A DNA stretch of 64,000 nucleotides from Chrysoperla carnea (GCF_905475395.1 NC_058337.1:131151960-131215959); one strand, 5' to 3'. Positions 47,849 through 57,612 are shown, counted from the first letter of the stretch. Numbers and translations are program-made. The notes: a model not told the origin generated them from the letters alone.

Positions 47849-50454
47849 CTAAAAACAAAATTTAATAGTTCACAGTACGTATTACTGATAGTTTTTATTG
47901 ATTAAAGCCTTTGCTGAAATTTTTCGGATGAAATGAACCACCTGGAATTTTGTTGAAAAAGATGTTTTTAAATTATATAGGGTTTATGATTTACAAAGTC
48001 AAACAATATTTAAGGCACAAAAATATTTGACGCATGTGCAGAACGCGTGAGCAAATCTCTCATCACGCGACTATAGATAATCGAATGCTGGCGGGTAAAA
48101 TTAAGCTAGTTTCCTTAAATTCTGCCTGGAGCGTTGTTACTGTTTCAAACCTACCTCTGTCAATATTTTCGGTTCTAATTTGAATATAAGAATCTCGATT
48201 AGGATCGCCATGCTCATGTAAAAATCCTAAAATATGTAAAAACTCATGAATTATAGAACCTTGTCTCATACATCCTTTTCCTATAACATGCGGCTGTAAA
48301 TTTGTTTGCTGTTCTCCACCTTCTCTGCCTACAGACGAATAACAACCATCATCGTTAGCCTAAAAACATAAGATTTTAGGTTTTTCATGTTTCAATCGTT
48401 TTTCCAATATTTATACAGATTTTTACCGTAATGGCAATGTAATCTCTATCCCCTGGTTTATAAGATCGAACTGTGATACAAGTTTTCTTCTGGAATTGTT
48501 TTAATGCGGATTTAATGAGACGTTTTTGTTTCTTAGCTAGAATTGATACAGATGGTAAAATAATAATAGTTCTACGACGGAAGACTTTTCAAAGTAATTC
48601 CATGTCCACGTTTTGGAAATCAATGGAGTAAACAAGATGGATCCAACACTTTTGAAAAATTCGAAAAAAACGCAAAAAAAAATTTTTGTTTTGGAATTTG
48701 ACTCGGTGGATGGGGTAATTTTGGTCCAAAAACTATAAAAATCAGGTTAATTTAATGATTGGATGCAGAGTTTATGTCGAGATATCGCAATATTTGGATC
48801 GATTTTTGTTCCTATCTCATAAACTATTTGACCAGTCATCAAATGAATTTCCGATTTTTGTAATTTTTGGGTCAAAATTACCTAATATACTGAGTTTTAT
48901 CGAAATTGGAGATTAAAAATTTTTTTCGATTTTTTGCAATTTTTTTAAGGGTCCTTTGAAAAAATCGAGAAAACCGCAAAAAACTTTTTGCTTTGGAATT
49001 TGATGAAACTCGGTAGATGGGGTAATTTTGATCTAAAAAGCATGAAAATCAGGTTAATTTAATGATTGGATGCAGAGTTTCTGAGATATCGCAATATTTG
49101 GATCGATTTTAGTCTGTATCTCAAAAACTATTCAACTAGCCATCAAATGCATCCGATTTTTGTACTTTTTGGGTCAAAATTACCTTATATTCCGATTTTT
49201 ATCGAAATTGGAGATTACAAAAATTTCTCGATTTTTTGCAATTTTTTTAAGGGGTATCCCTTTAAAAAAATCGAAAAAACCACAAAAAAATGTTTGTTTT
49301 TTAATTTGATGAAACTCGGTGGGTGGTGGTAATTTTGATGCAAAAACAATAAAAATCAGGTTAATTGAATGATTGGATGCAGAGTTTCTGAGATATCGCA
49401 ATATTTTGATCCATTTTAGTCCGTATCTCAAAAACTATTGTACCAGTCATCAAATGCACCCAATTTTTGTAATTTTTGTGTCAAAAATACCTTATAAACT
49501 GAGTTTTATCGAAATTGCAGATAAAATAAATTTCTCGATTTTTTGCATTTTTAAGGGCCCTTTGAAAAAATCGAAAAAACCGCAAAAAAATTTTTGTTTT
49601 GGAATTTGATGAAACTTGGTGGATGGGGTAATTTTGATCCAAAAAGTATGAAAATCAGGTAAATTTAATGATTTGACCTATAGAAAATTACAATGTCAGC
49701 GTGAATAATGTGATAGTCTTTGTTTTTAAAGGAGAAATTGCTCAGCAAAGCGAGCGGATATCTTCTAGTATTTCATAAAATATTAGTATTTAAGAAATTT
49801 AAAATTTATTTAAAAGATTCTTAAAGAGGAGGCAATTAATTCTACTATCCTCAACTTAGAATAAACTTGTTTTTAAAATTTAATATAAAAACTTACTATA
49901 TTTTCCACCATCACGAAACATATATGGTACAGTTCGATTTGGCCATATTTTATTTCTATTATTTCTTGATTTAGCACGTGGCGTTAAAATGATATCCCCT
50001 TCAAATTGACCGCTTAATTGCCAAGCTGGTTGCATTCTTTCAAAAGTAAGATGTTTGAGATTCAACACTAAAGAAAGTGTTTGAGTTATTAAAATATTAC
50101 TTAATTTAATATATTTTTACTCCCGTACTAAAGCTCATTATTCTAGATCAGGGCTCAAAGGTCTTGATCATTTACTTCCAGCCTTAGTCTTGGTCTTCAC
50201 AAGTAAGTTTATGTTTATGATTGTCATATTTCAAAAAAGCATGATAAGCAAATGGGTTTGTTTTGGTCCATATACTGATATTGATTCATCAATAATTGCA
50301 GCATTTTATATAAAAAAAAATTTATATTTCCATACTTACTTTGCTGGTTGCTTAGAGGTTTCTTATGCCTATTAAATTCGTAGGCATGATTGTGATGGAT
50401 TAATGATAAATTGATACAAGATACAACAATAATAATACGAATTAAGAGCTTCAT
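47619..50454 (-). CDS. Astacin-type (M12A) secreted zinc metalloprotease, five exons
   Basis: Joined exons 50454-50340, 50067-49897, 48536-48427, 48359-48155 and 47848-47619 give 831 nt, a 276-residue protein. All introns are GT-AG and phases match. Residues 1-22 or so form a signal peptide (M-K-L-L-I-R-I-I-I-V-V). F-E-G-D at 60-63 carries the prodomain aspartate that holds the zinc in the zymogen. The catalytic domain follows W-P-N-R-T-V-P-Y. The zinc site is HEFLHILGFLHEH at 170-182 (His170, Glu171, His174, His180). The Met-turn is S-L-M-H-Y (Met227, Tyr229). The four disulfide cysteines of the family are present (115, 138, 162, 268). No CUB or EGF domain follows, so it is a minimal astacin, probably a secreted digestive or tissue-remodelling protease. 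The ATG was chosen because it opens the signal peptide; a TTTTTTAG just upstream could be a 5'-UTR acceptor. An AATAAA lies at 47571-47576. Confidence 0.88.
48155..48359 (-). CDS. Astacin exon 4 (zinc-binding motif)
   Basis: Encodes G-C-Y-S-S-V-G-R-E-G-G, K-G-C-M-R-Q-G and HEFLHILGFLHEH. The acceptor is TTTTTAG, the donor GTAGGT, and one base carries over to exon 5. Confidence 0.9.
48427..48536 (-). CDS. Astacin exon 3
   Basis: The acceptor CAATTCTAG precedes it. It encodes residues 97-132, including F-Q-K-K-T-C-I and D-R-D-Y-I-A-I-T. The donor is GTAAAA. Its intron to exon 4 is only 67 bp. Confidence 0.85.
48645..49680. repeat. Tandem array of about 300-bp units inside astacin intron 2
   Basis: TTGGAATTTGATGAAACTCG-like starts fall at about 48691, 48993, 49299 and 49599 (periods about 302, 306, 300). 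Each unit carries GATTGGATGCAGAGTTT, GATATCGCAATATTTGGATC and ATCAAATGCATCCGATTTTTG. The repeat-spanning ORFs seen here (for example 49066-49332) are products of the repetition. Confidence 0.8.
49690..49768 (+). mobile_element. Helitron-type 3' terminus in astacin intron 2
   Basis: The hairpin GCTC..GAGC (49740-49755) is followed by GGATATCTT and CTAG (49765-49768), and then a host T. It lies immediately 3' of the tandem array. The array plus this end may be one Helitron; the 5' TC end (perhaps near 48560) is not certain. Confidence 0.6.
49897..50067 (-). CDS. Astacin exon 2 (prodomain, start of catalytic domain)
   Basis: The acceptor TTTCTTTAG precedes it, and the split codon A|TG gives Met39. 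It contains F-E-G-D-I and W-P-N-R-T-V-P-Y. The donor is GTAAGT. Confidence 0.85.
50340..50454 (-). CDS. Astacin exon 1 (signal peptide)
   Basis: Encodes residues 1-38 plus one base. The donor GTAAGT follows at 50339-50334. Confidence 0.8.
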
Positions 50455-50781
50455 TTTCACGAAAATTCTAAAAAACAAATTTATAATCTTGGATATTCAA
50501 AAAATTTGATAAAAAATGTTGCAAGTAGTGAGTGCAATTAGGTAATATTGTTTTATTTTCTACTCTTTCTAAAGCACTCTACAGTGGATACAACTTTTAA
50601 CGGTCGGTATTTTCGGATTAAGTAAAATAAACCATTCATTGGTAAAATTAATTTCAACAATCTGCTTTTTTGAATACTAAAAACAGTAGGCGAACGTAAG
50701 AGCTGTTTTTTAGCCCATGCGTTATGTCTTTCAACCGCTTAAAATTTCGCTACCACCTCTGAAGTATGACCTACCAAACAA

Positions 50782-50900
50782 AAAAAGAATCATCAAAATC
50801 AATTCATAATTGACGGAATACTCGCGTAACAAACATACAAAAAAGTACATACGATTTGATAAAATCCTCTTTTTTTACTATTTTGATGTCGGTTTAAAAG
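50782..50900 (-). mobile_element. Family B tail fragment (copy 6)
   Basis: AAAAAGAATCATCAAAATC, CGTAACAAACATACAAAAAA and AAATCCTCTTTTTTTAC..GTCGGTTTAAAA follow the order of the outer tail of family B. The palindrome is absent. Confidence 0.6.
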
Positions 50901-51827
50901 GCAATCACTCAATCTCAATTTGTAAAATAAAATCAAAATCACTCAATTTGTATAATAAAATTTTCTATTCTGCATTTCGAGGTGAAAATAATAGCTATCT
51001 ATTAGAAAATAAAAATTTTTCTAAAACCAAAATTTATTTAACATAAATCGAATGTTTACAGCTAAGCATTACTGCACTAATTAATTTTATTTGTCATTTT
51101 CTGTTCAAGGTAGTTAATTAAAAAGAAAAAATTGAGAAATGGGTCCCAAAAATTAAGAAATCTAAACAATTATTGTAATTTTGATAAACAGGTTGAACAA
51201 TAGAAACATGTGTTCGAGATATCATGCCTAGGCTATCAATCAATATTCATTTCAATGCCATTCTCTTGTACTTGGCCAGATCGACATATTTATATTTTTA
51301 ATTCCGTATTAACGAAAAAACATTACATGTTTTAAAAAATGTCAGGCATCAAAAATTCTTTAGAAATAAAGAGAATATGGTATCCGGAAATAGAGTACTT
51401 CTGTCCCTCTTTATGGGTGTAAATCAAAAATTCACAAGTTTGCATAGATATGTTTTTGTTGATTACACTCGGACAAACATTTTCCACCAGCTCCCATAAA
51501 AATCTACTGGCACGGATGGTTTTTTCCTTGTGGTAAATGGGCGTTGTTCCGATTGATTTTTATTTACCTATCATAAAAATTTAATTACCCTGCGACTTTA
51601 GTTTGGGACTCTACATATAAAAATCCGAATTGAAGTTTTTTATTGTCTTTCATGTGAAGTTTCAGTATTCGCTTCGGCATAGTTTTGTCTATTTTTTGAC
51701 AATCGGTAATCCAAGGAGAATTTGGGGATACGGGAAACACCTACTTTGAAATAAAGACAAAATCTTCAATTAAAATAATTTTTATTGTCTAAAAATTAAT
51801 AAAACGAACAAACTATAACTAGAAAAT
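50901..51827. other. Intergenic between astacin genes, nothing identified
   Basis: No further astacin exon was recognised here on either strand. Confidence 0.4.
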
Positions 51828-51946
51828 TTGCAAATTCAGTGGCCAATTTGAAGGTGATATTATATTATTTTAACATTAAATACACATTGATTGTGTATTT
51901 AATGTTGAAATAATATCAACTTTAAATTGGCCACTGAATTTCCAAA
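51828..51946. ncRNA. Near-perfect hairpin, about 58-bp arms with 4-base loop
   Basis: The left arm (51828-51886, with ATTCAGTGGCCAATTTGAAG and ACATTAAATACACA) and right arm (51891-51946, TGTGTATTTAATGT and AAATTGGCCACTGAAT) are inverted, separated by TTGA. A transcript of either strand would form a long dsRNA hairpin. It lies 57 bp beyond the stop codon of the second astacin exon. It could be a hairpin-siRNA or miRNA-like locus or simply a solo palindromic MITE. Confidence 0.5.
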
Positions 51947-52002
51947 TGAACAACTTGCTTATTTCTTAACCAGCTAACATTTATTGTAAGACAGATATTT
52001 AG

Positions 52003-52227
52003 TTAGTTATTTTCTGGGTTCCAACTTGGATCACATCCATACATTCGATTTAATTTTAAAATATCCAATTTGCTAAAGCCAACTCGTTGTCCAATCTGTT
52101 GTGGTGCGCTGATCGTTACATTCGTATTGTTGGAAAATGCGACTTGATTATAATGCAGTACACTACCATAATCGTAGGGTAATCCAAAATGGGAAAAAGC
52201 ATTTGCATCATATTTTCTACTAAAATT
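52003..52227 (-). pseudogene. Orphan last exon of a second astacin, Met-turn altered
   Basis: The frame reads N-F-S-R-K-Y-D-A-N-A-F-S-H-F-G-L-P-Y-D-Y, then G-S-V-L-H-Y and S-N-N-T-N-V-T, G-Q-R-V-G-F-S, K-L-N-R-M-Y-G-C and W-N-P-E-N-N, stop TAA (52005-52003). It aligns along its length with exon 5 of the gene at 47619-50454. The conserved Met of the Met-turn is Leu (codon CTG). A possible acceptor TTAGTAG ends at 52228, but the phase differs from exon 5 of the neighbour, and an in-frame TAG lies directly upstream. No zinc-site exon was found up to the zinc-finger gene. I infer a duplicated, probably dead copy, though the remaining frame is clean. Confidence 0.65.
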
Positions 52228-52781
52228 CTACTAATTGATATAATTAGGAAATCAAAACATATAGTTTTTAAAATAACAAAACTTATGATTTTAATGATCA
52301 AAGATAATTTCCTATAATACGTAATAATTATGCAAGATTTCGACTTAGATTGTTCTTACAGTTCTGGATGTGGTAAGTGGGCTTGAAAGGAGACTCCGAT
52401 AACTTAAGTCACCCGCGATCTAAACAAATTTGTACGAGATCCAAATTTGTGGAAGTACTCTACGAAATTTTTAAGATGTCATGACTCATGACACCGAATT
52501 TCACTTGTGAATAAATTGACTTAAATTTATTTAAAATATGTAATATCACGTAGCCCTTACCATAAAAGTTACGTATCGAAATTTGAATTTTGATGTTTAG
52601 TAATATCCAGAGACTATATCAGTAAACTAATTTAGTTTGCCGTACATTCATAGATGGCATTAAATTTCAACCGATAAAAATTAGCATTAAGTTTCCGTTC
52701 TTCTTTACCGATATATTCTCTGCAACGAGTTGTCTCTAGTATAGTGAACTGTCATAATTTGAGTGAACCGAATATAAAAAA
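52228..52781. other. Spacer upstream of the zinc-finger gene
   Basis: No exon was recognised. It should hold the zinc-finger gene's promoter and 5' UTR (GAGTTGTCTCTAGTATAGTG near 52728), but I see no clear TATA box. Confidence 0.4.
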
Positions 52782-54419
52782 ATGGAAAATAATTTATTTA
52801 ATGATGTAAATAATCATCTTTTAATCGATGAAGAAAACTTAAAAAAAGAATTTCATAGTGAACTTATTATTATTAAAAATGAAATATTTAATGAAAGTGA
52901 TTCAATGGAACATGTATCAATTAAAGAAGAAAATAATAAAACGGAGGATCATGAAGCAATTAAAAAGGAAATACTAGAAGAAAATGTTACAACAAAACAC
53001 GAAGTGGTTGATTTAAATGAAGGGTTTTCAATAGATAAATATCAAGAAATTAAACTTGAACATCAATTAAATACAGAATTTATAAAGGATGAAATATCTG
53101 ATGAAAATGATTTAAAACATCAAACAATTCAACATGAAGAAAAGAACATTTCATGTGACGTTAGTGATAAAAAATTTGCTGATCAATGTAGTTTAATTGT
53201 GCATAAAAAAATTCATAGTGAAGAAAAACCATTTTCTTGTGAAGTTTGTGATAAATCATATACTCAGCGAATCAGTTTAGAAGCACATAAACGGACTCAT
53301 ACTGGAGAAAATCTTTTTTCTTGTGAAGTTTGTGATAAATCATTTACTCAGCGAATCAATTTAGAAGCACATCAACGGACCCATTCTGGAGAAAAGCCTT
53401 TTTCTTGTGAAGTTTGCGATAAATCATTTACTCATCAAAACGGTTTAAAGTATCATAAACGGACTCATACTGGAATAAAACCTTTTCCTTGTGACGTTTG
53501 TGATAAATCATTTGCTGAGCGAATCAATTTAGAAGCACATAAACGGACACATACTGGAGAAAAACCATTTTCTTGTGAAATTTGTAATAAATTATTTACT
53601 CATCGAAACAATTTAAAAAGACATGAACGCACTCATACTGGAGAAAAACCTTTTACTTGTGAAGTCTGCGATAAATCATTCACTCATCAAAATGGTTTAA
53701 AAAATCATAAACTGGCTCATACTGGAGAAAAACCTTTTTCTTGTGAAGTTTGTGATAAATCATTTACTCAGCGAGTCAATTTAGAAGCACATAAACGGAC
53801 TCATACTGGAGAAAAACCATTTTCTTGTCAAGTTTGTGATAAATCATTTACTCATCGAAAGAATTTAGAAAGGCATAAACGAACTCATACTGGAGAAAAA
53901 CCATTTTTCTGTCAAATTTGTGATAAATCATTTACTCGACAAGAGGGTTTAAATGATCATCAACGGACTCATACTGGAGAAAAACCGTTTTCCTGTGAAG
54001 TTTGTGATAAATCATTTACTCAGCGAATCAATTTAGAAGCTCACAAACGGACTCATACCGGAGACAAACCTTTTCCTTGTGATTTTTGTGATAAATCATT
54101 TACTCAGCGAATCAATTTAGAAGCACATAAACGGACTCATACTGGAGAAAAACCTTTTTCATGTGACCTTTGTGATAAATCATTTGCACGTCAAGAGAGT
54201 TTAGATGGTCATAAACGGACTCATACTGGGGAAAAACCTTTCTCTTGTGAAGTTTGTGATAAATCATTTACTCTTCGAACCAATTTAGAAAGGCATACAC
54301 GGACTCATACTGGAGAAAAACCTTTTATCTGTCAAATTTGTGATAAATCATTTACTCGTCAATATGGTTTAGATATTCATAAACGGACTCATACTGAAGA
54401 AAAACCTTTTATTTTATGA
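52782..54419 (+). CDS. C2H2 zinc-finger protein, 14 intact fingers, single exon
   Basis: A 545-residue protein. The ATG is in a strong context (AAAAAA before it, G after). Residues 1-120 are acidic with no ZAD or BTB domain. They carry six hydrophobic-K-x-E sites (20-23, 31-34, 47-50, 60-63, 90-93, 101-104), the SUMO-attachment consensus. Residues 123-145 are a degenerate finger whose second Cys is Ser128. From 151 on, 14 fingers of exactly 28 residues run to 542 with TGEKP-type linkers. Base-contacting positions (-1, 2, 3, 6) fall into classes: Q/E-I-N-A (fingers 1, 2, 4, 7, 10, 11), H-N-G (3, 6), H-x-N-R and relatives (5, 8, 13), and R-x-G/S (9, 12, 14). This suggests duplication of a short block. 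It is probably a nuclear sequence-specific DNA-binding protein; its target is unknown. A homologous fifteenth finger after the stop is decayed. Confidence 0.88.
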   Translation: MENNLFNDVNNHLLIDEENLKKEFHSELIIIKNEIFNESDSMEHVSIKEENNKTEDHEAIKKEILEENVTTKHEVVDLNEGFSIDKYQEIKLEHQLNTEFIKDEISDENDLKHQTIQHEEKNISCDVSDKKFADQCSLIVHKKIHSEEKPFSCEVCDKSYTQRISLEAHKRTHTGENLFSCEVCDKSFTQRINLEAHQRTHSGEKPFSCEVCDKSFTHQNGLKYHKRTHTGIKPFPCDVCDKSFAERINLEAHKRTHTGEKPFSCEICNKLFTHRNNLKRHERTHTGEKPFTCEVCDKSFTHQNGLKNHKLAHTGEKPFSCEVCDKSFTQRVNLEAHKRTHTGEKPFSCQVCDKSFTHRKNLERHKRTHTGEKPFFCQICDKSFTRQEGLNDHQRTHTGEKPFSCEVCDKSFTQRINLEAHKRTHTGDKPFPCDFCDKSFTQRINLEAHKRTHTGEKPFSCDLCDKSFARQESLDGHKRTHTGEKPFSCEVCDKSFTLRTNLERHTRTHTGEKPFICQICDKSFTRQYGLDIHKRTHTEEKPFIL

Positions 54420-54497
54420 AGTTTATGATAAATCATTTACTCAGCGAAGAAGTTTAATTTATCATAAACAAACTCATAACAGAAAAATTTTGTGTTA
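54420..54497 (+). pseudogene. Decayed, out-of-frame zinc finger after the stop
   Basis: Directly after the TGA the DNA still spells a finger in another frame: E-V-Y-D-K-S-F-T-Q-R-R-S-L-I-Y-H-K-Q-T-H. Both zinc cysteines have become Tyr (TGT to TAT), and the frame is shifted relative to the CDS. The ancestral protein was probably one finger longer. Confidence 0.75.
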
Positions 54498-54576
54498 AAT
54501 TTTTTTTTTTAAATAATTAATTGCGCTATTTTATATGAAAATGTTGGGATATGGTGTAGAAATTTGTATTAAAACA

Positions 54577-54607
54577 AATAAATTAACTAATTTTACTTTA
54601 TAATAAA
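54577..54607 (+). terminator. Polyadenylation signals of the zinc-finger gene
   Basis: AATAAA occurs at 54577-54582 and again at 54602-54607, about 160-190 bases past the stop. Confidence 0.5.
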
Positions 54608-54614
54608 CTTATTA

Positions 54615-55112
54615 TACCATGTATATGAAATATACAGAGTATATTAAGTTTAGTCCCAAGTTTGTAACGCTTATAAATATTGATGCTATGAACAAAATTT
54701 TTGTTTAGGTGTTCATAGAATCACCTAATTAGTCCATTTCCGTATGTCTGTCTGTCCGTCTGTCATCACGATTACTCAAAAACGAAAAGAGATATCAAGC
54801 TGAAATTTTTATAGTATGCTTAAAACGTAAAAAGTGAGGTCGAGTTCGTAAATGAGCAACATAGGTCAATTGGGTCTTGGGTCAGTAGGTCCCATCTTGT
54901 AAACCGTTAGAGATGGAACAAATGTTTAAATGTAAAAAATGTTCCTTATAAAAAAATAAACAACTTTTGTGCGAAACATTTTCTTGTAAACATTACTGTT
55001 TACCCACGAGGGCGCTAATTAGGTGAAAATTTTGTAGTATGTATTAATATGGGAATATCAGTTATGTGTGTGTGTCAACAATAAACTCAGTCAATTGTTT
55101 GTTTTCACTAGT
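54615..55112 (+). repeat. Interspersed repeat, family A (copy 8, near full length)
   Basis: Begins ATACCATGTATATGAAATAT and ends CTCAGTCAATTGTTTG. It includes AGTTTAGTCCCAAGTTTG, ATCACCTAATTAGTCC, CATCTTGTAAACCGTTAG and GTTTACCCACGAGGGCGC. It lies directly after the zinc-finger poly(A) signals. Confidence 0.75.
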
Positions 55113-55282
55113 TTGATTTAAATTTAATTCAATACGAGATATCAGGGCTTACAAAGTTTCCTCAAAATAAAGTTTTTAAACTAACATCGAGGGTTGAATT
55201 GTTATTCAATTTATGCAACCCCAAGATAGTTTTCTATCTAAATTATTTTAAAAAGGTTTAAGTGATTATGCACATTATCTTA

Positions 55283-55701
55283 TCTTATATATTTAAACGA
55301 GCAATCCTTGTATATATATATATATCAACGATCTTGGAAATGGCTCCAACGATTTTCATGAAAATGAGTATGTAGGGGTTTTTTGGGGCGATAAGTCGAT
55401 CTAACAAGGTTTCATTTTAAAAAAAACGTCGTTTTATTCGTTTTTTCATGAAAAACTGAAACATACATCGCAAAATATGACTCTTCCTGACATCTTTTGG
55501 TGTATATCGTAGTTAATGAAATACAATGCAAATTATAACTCTTCCTGACATCTATTGGTGTATATCGTAGTTAATGAAATAAAATACATTACCGGGACAT
55601 TCAAATTGGTATTTGTGTGGAGACATTTAAAACGGTCTTCTATTAGTGATAAAATTTGTGTCTTTTTAAGAATACCGAGCAAAGCTCGGTCATCCAGATA
55701 T
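55283..55701 (+). mobile_element. Helitron-like element, family C (copy 2)
   Basis: Starts TCTTATATATTTAAACGAGC after an A and ends ACCGAGC-AAA-GCTCGGT then CATCCAGATATT. It is collinear with 23062-23486, including the 58-bp direct duplication and the AT run. The two copies define the same ends. Confidence 0.75.
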
Positions 55702-55702
55702 T

Positions 55703-56400
55703 TAATCCCTAAACCAAAAAAAAGGGTAAGTATTGATAGTTTGACCGATATGCGTCTGTCTGTCTGCCTGCGGCATCGTAGCGCATAAGCGGATGAACCG
55801 AATTTGAACTTTTTTGTTTTGTTTGAATGATATTTTAATGGAGAGTGTTTTTAGCTATGTTTCAAATGTGAGTTTAGGGCTCCGTACCCAGAGCAACTAA
55901 AAAATAAGCGATGATCCACAAGATCGATCCAGTTTGGAGAAGGCTGTAAGAAAAAAGGTAATTTAATGAAGAGTGTCGTCTTAGATATGTTTCAAGTTCA
56001 AATTTAGGATTCTGAATCCGAAAAATTTGTCGGGGTTTTTTAAATTTTGTAATTTTCATTTGTTTTTATAATATTAATCCTGCATATGTTTAACCCCCGA
56101 ACTAAAAAAAGGGGGTGTTATAAGCCTGGCCGCTATGTGTGTGTGTGTGTCTATCTGTTTTGTTTGAAAGGCAATTTTATGGAGAGTGTTCTTAGCTAAG
56201 TTCCAAGTGCGAGTTTAGGGCTCCGAAAAAACTAAAAAATTATCGATGACCTTCAAAATCGGCTCAGTTTGGAAAAGGCTTTAAGGAAAAAGGTAATTTA
56301 ATGGAGAGTGTTTTCAGATAGGTTTGAAGTCAAGTTTAGGGTTCCGTACTCCAAAATTTGTCGGTGTTTTTTAAAATTTTGAAAATTTCACTTGTATTTG
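55703..56400 (+). repeat. Family D element in two tandem copies
   Basis: Copy one starts at TAATCCCTAAACC (55703) and copy two at TTAACCCCCGAACT (56090). Both carry GGAGAGTGTT..TAGCTA, GAGTTTAGGGCTCCG, CAGTTTGGA and TTTGTCGG..GTTTTTTAAA in the same order. Confidence 0.65.
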
Positions 56401-56812
56401 CAACGAATACTCAGACGATTAGTGTCAGTATGAGGTAATAGTTTTATTTAGTAATAATATTTGACCTAATTATAATATTTATGTTTTATACATTCTATTC
56501 ATAATTATTACATTTCAAAGTTTAACCACTTTATTTGACCAAGAAACGGAACTTTAAAAAAAACGTTATATCAGGATTTTATTTCTACCTCTATATGACG
56601 GACGACACTTTTGTACGAAACCTTTTTATTAAATGGATCATTTACAAGAAAAAATGTCTGCACAATGAAAATGGATCACTCTGTATATTCACTGTTGATT
56701 AATAACGTACTATAGAATTCAGATATTCTTTTAAATACATCGCTCTAGTGGCCATTTAACCTTAAGGTACAATATAAAAGGATAAAAAGAAAAAAAATAA
56801 GTGGGTACTTAC

Positions 56813-57200
56813 CTTAATGCAGAACAATTCCAAGAAAAATCCAAAAATTTAGGACACACATAAAACCATAACTAAAATTTCCCAAAATTACACAAAAACA
56901 AATTAATAATTATGGATTAGTTAAAATCAAAATTTATCAAATTAATAGAATTAATTCACTGACAATTTTCACAACGAAAACACATCAATAACGCGAAAGT
57001 ATTTCTTAAAAGTAAAACCTAAGTTGTTTAAAAATATGCAAATTACATTATTAAATCGTAAGACAGTTTTATCCGTGTTTTGAAATCAACATGCATGTTT
57101 TACATGAGGCCAAATTTAGATCAACGACGCGACGTCCACCATGACGCGGCACGGCGCCCAATCTTTAAGAATTAACTGTGATCACGTGGGCTATAAACAT
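56813..57200 (-). other. CpG-rich patch and minus-strand splice donor (possible 5' exon)
   Basis: CTGCATTAAG|GTAAGTAC reads as a strong splice donor on the minus strand, with the exon end at 56813. About 300 bp upstream (57115-57160) is a patch unusually rich in CpG for this window (ACGACGCGACGTCC, GACGCGGCACGGCGCC), with a CACGTG box at 57185-57190. This could be a promoter with an untranslated first exon of a minus-strand transcript. No downstream exon is identified. Confidence 0.25.
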
Positions 57201-57263
57201 AGTTATTTCATTTTTTATATAGAATTTATTACTTTACGAACACTGATTTAGAATTATTCTCTA

Positions 57264-57500
57264 CTAGCCGTACTCCGCCACACTTCGCTGTGAGACATTA
57301 TGGTTGCATGGAAATAGATGAAAGGGATCTAGTAAATTTTCTGAAATTGGATAAACCCCCGATAAAATAGTTTACAACATTTAAAAATCTGAAGAAAAAA
57401 ACCTTCATTGGGAGTTACACCACTCCGAAGATATTCGTCTCGAAACGATTTATAGAATTTTAATTTAGAATTCCAAAATGCATCGAATGAACTAGAATTG
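57264..57500 (-). mobile_element. Helitron-type 3' end on the minus strand
   Basis: Read on the minus strand the sequence ends CACAGCGAAGTGTGGCGGAG, then TACGG and CTAG (57267-57264) followed by a host T: hairpin, short spacer, CTAG. The 5' extent is not defined; the right limit given is a guess. Confidence 0.45.
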
Positions 57501-57567
57501 GGTGAAAATATTGAAAATTAGATTGCTACTGCTAAATTTTCAAATGTCATGATTTTTAAACGATGTA

Positions 57568-57612
57568 TACAGGGTGTTCTATAATTGACTGCAACAATTA
57601 TAGAACACTCTA
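57568..57612. repeat. Short hairpin with TACAGGGTGTTCTATAATTG arm
   Basis: CAGGGTGTTCTATAATTG and CAATTATAGAACACTCT are inverted around a few bases. It resembles a MITE reduced to its termini. Confidence 0.55.

Noticed and set aside
49066-49609. Two overlapping-style ORFs beginning M-D-A-E-F-L-R-Y-R in successive positions
   Set aside because: They fall in consecutive units of the 300-bp tandem array within the astacin intron. The similarity is due to repetition, not a gene family.
48645-49680. Regular repeats considered as a CRISPR-like array
   Set aside because: Units are contiguous 300-bp tandem copies without unique spacers, in a eukaryotic intron.
50190-50375. 61-codon plus-strand ORF
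   Set aside because: Antisense to astacin exon 1 and intron 1. No motif.
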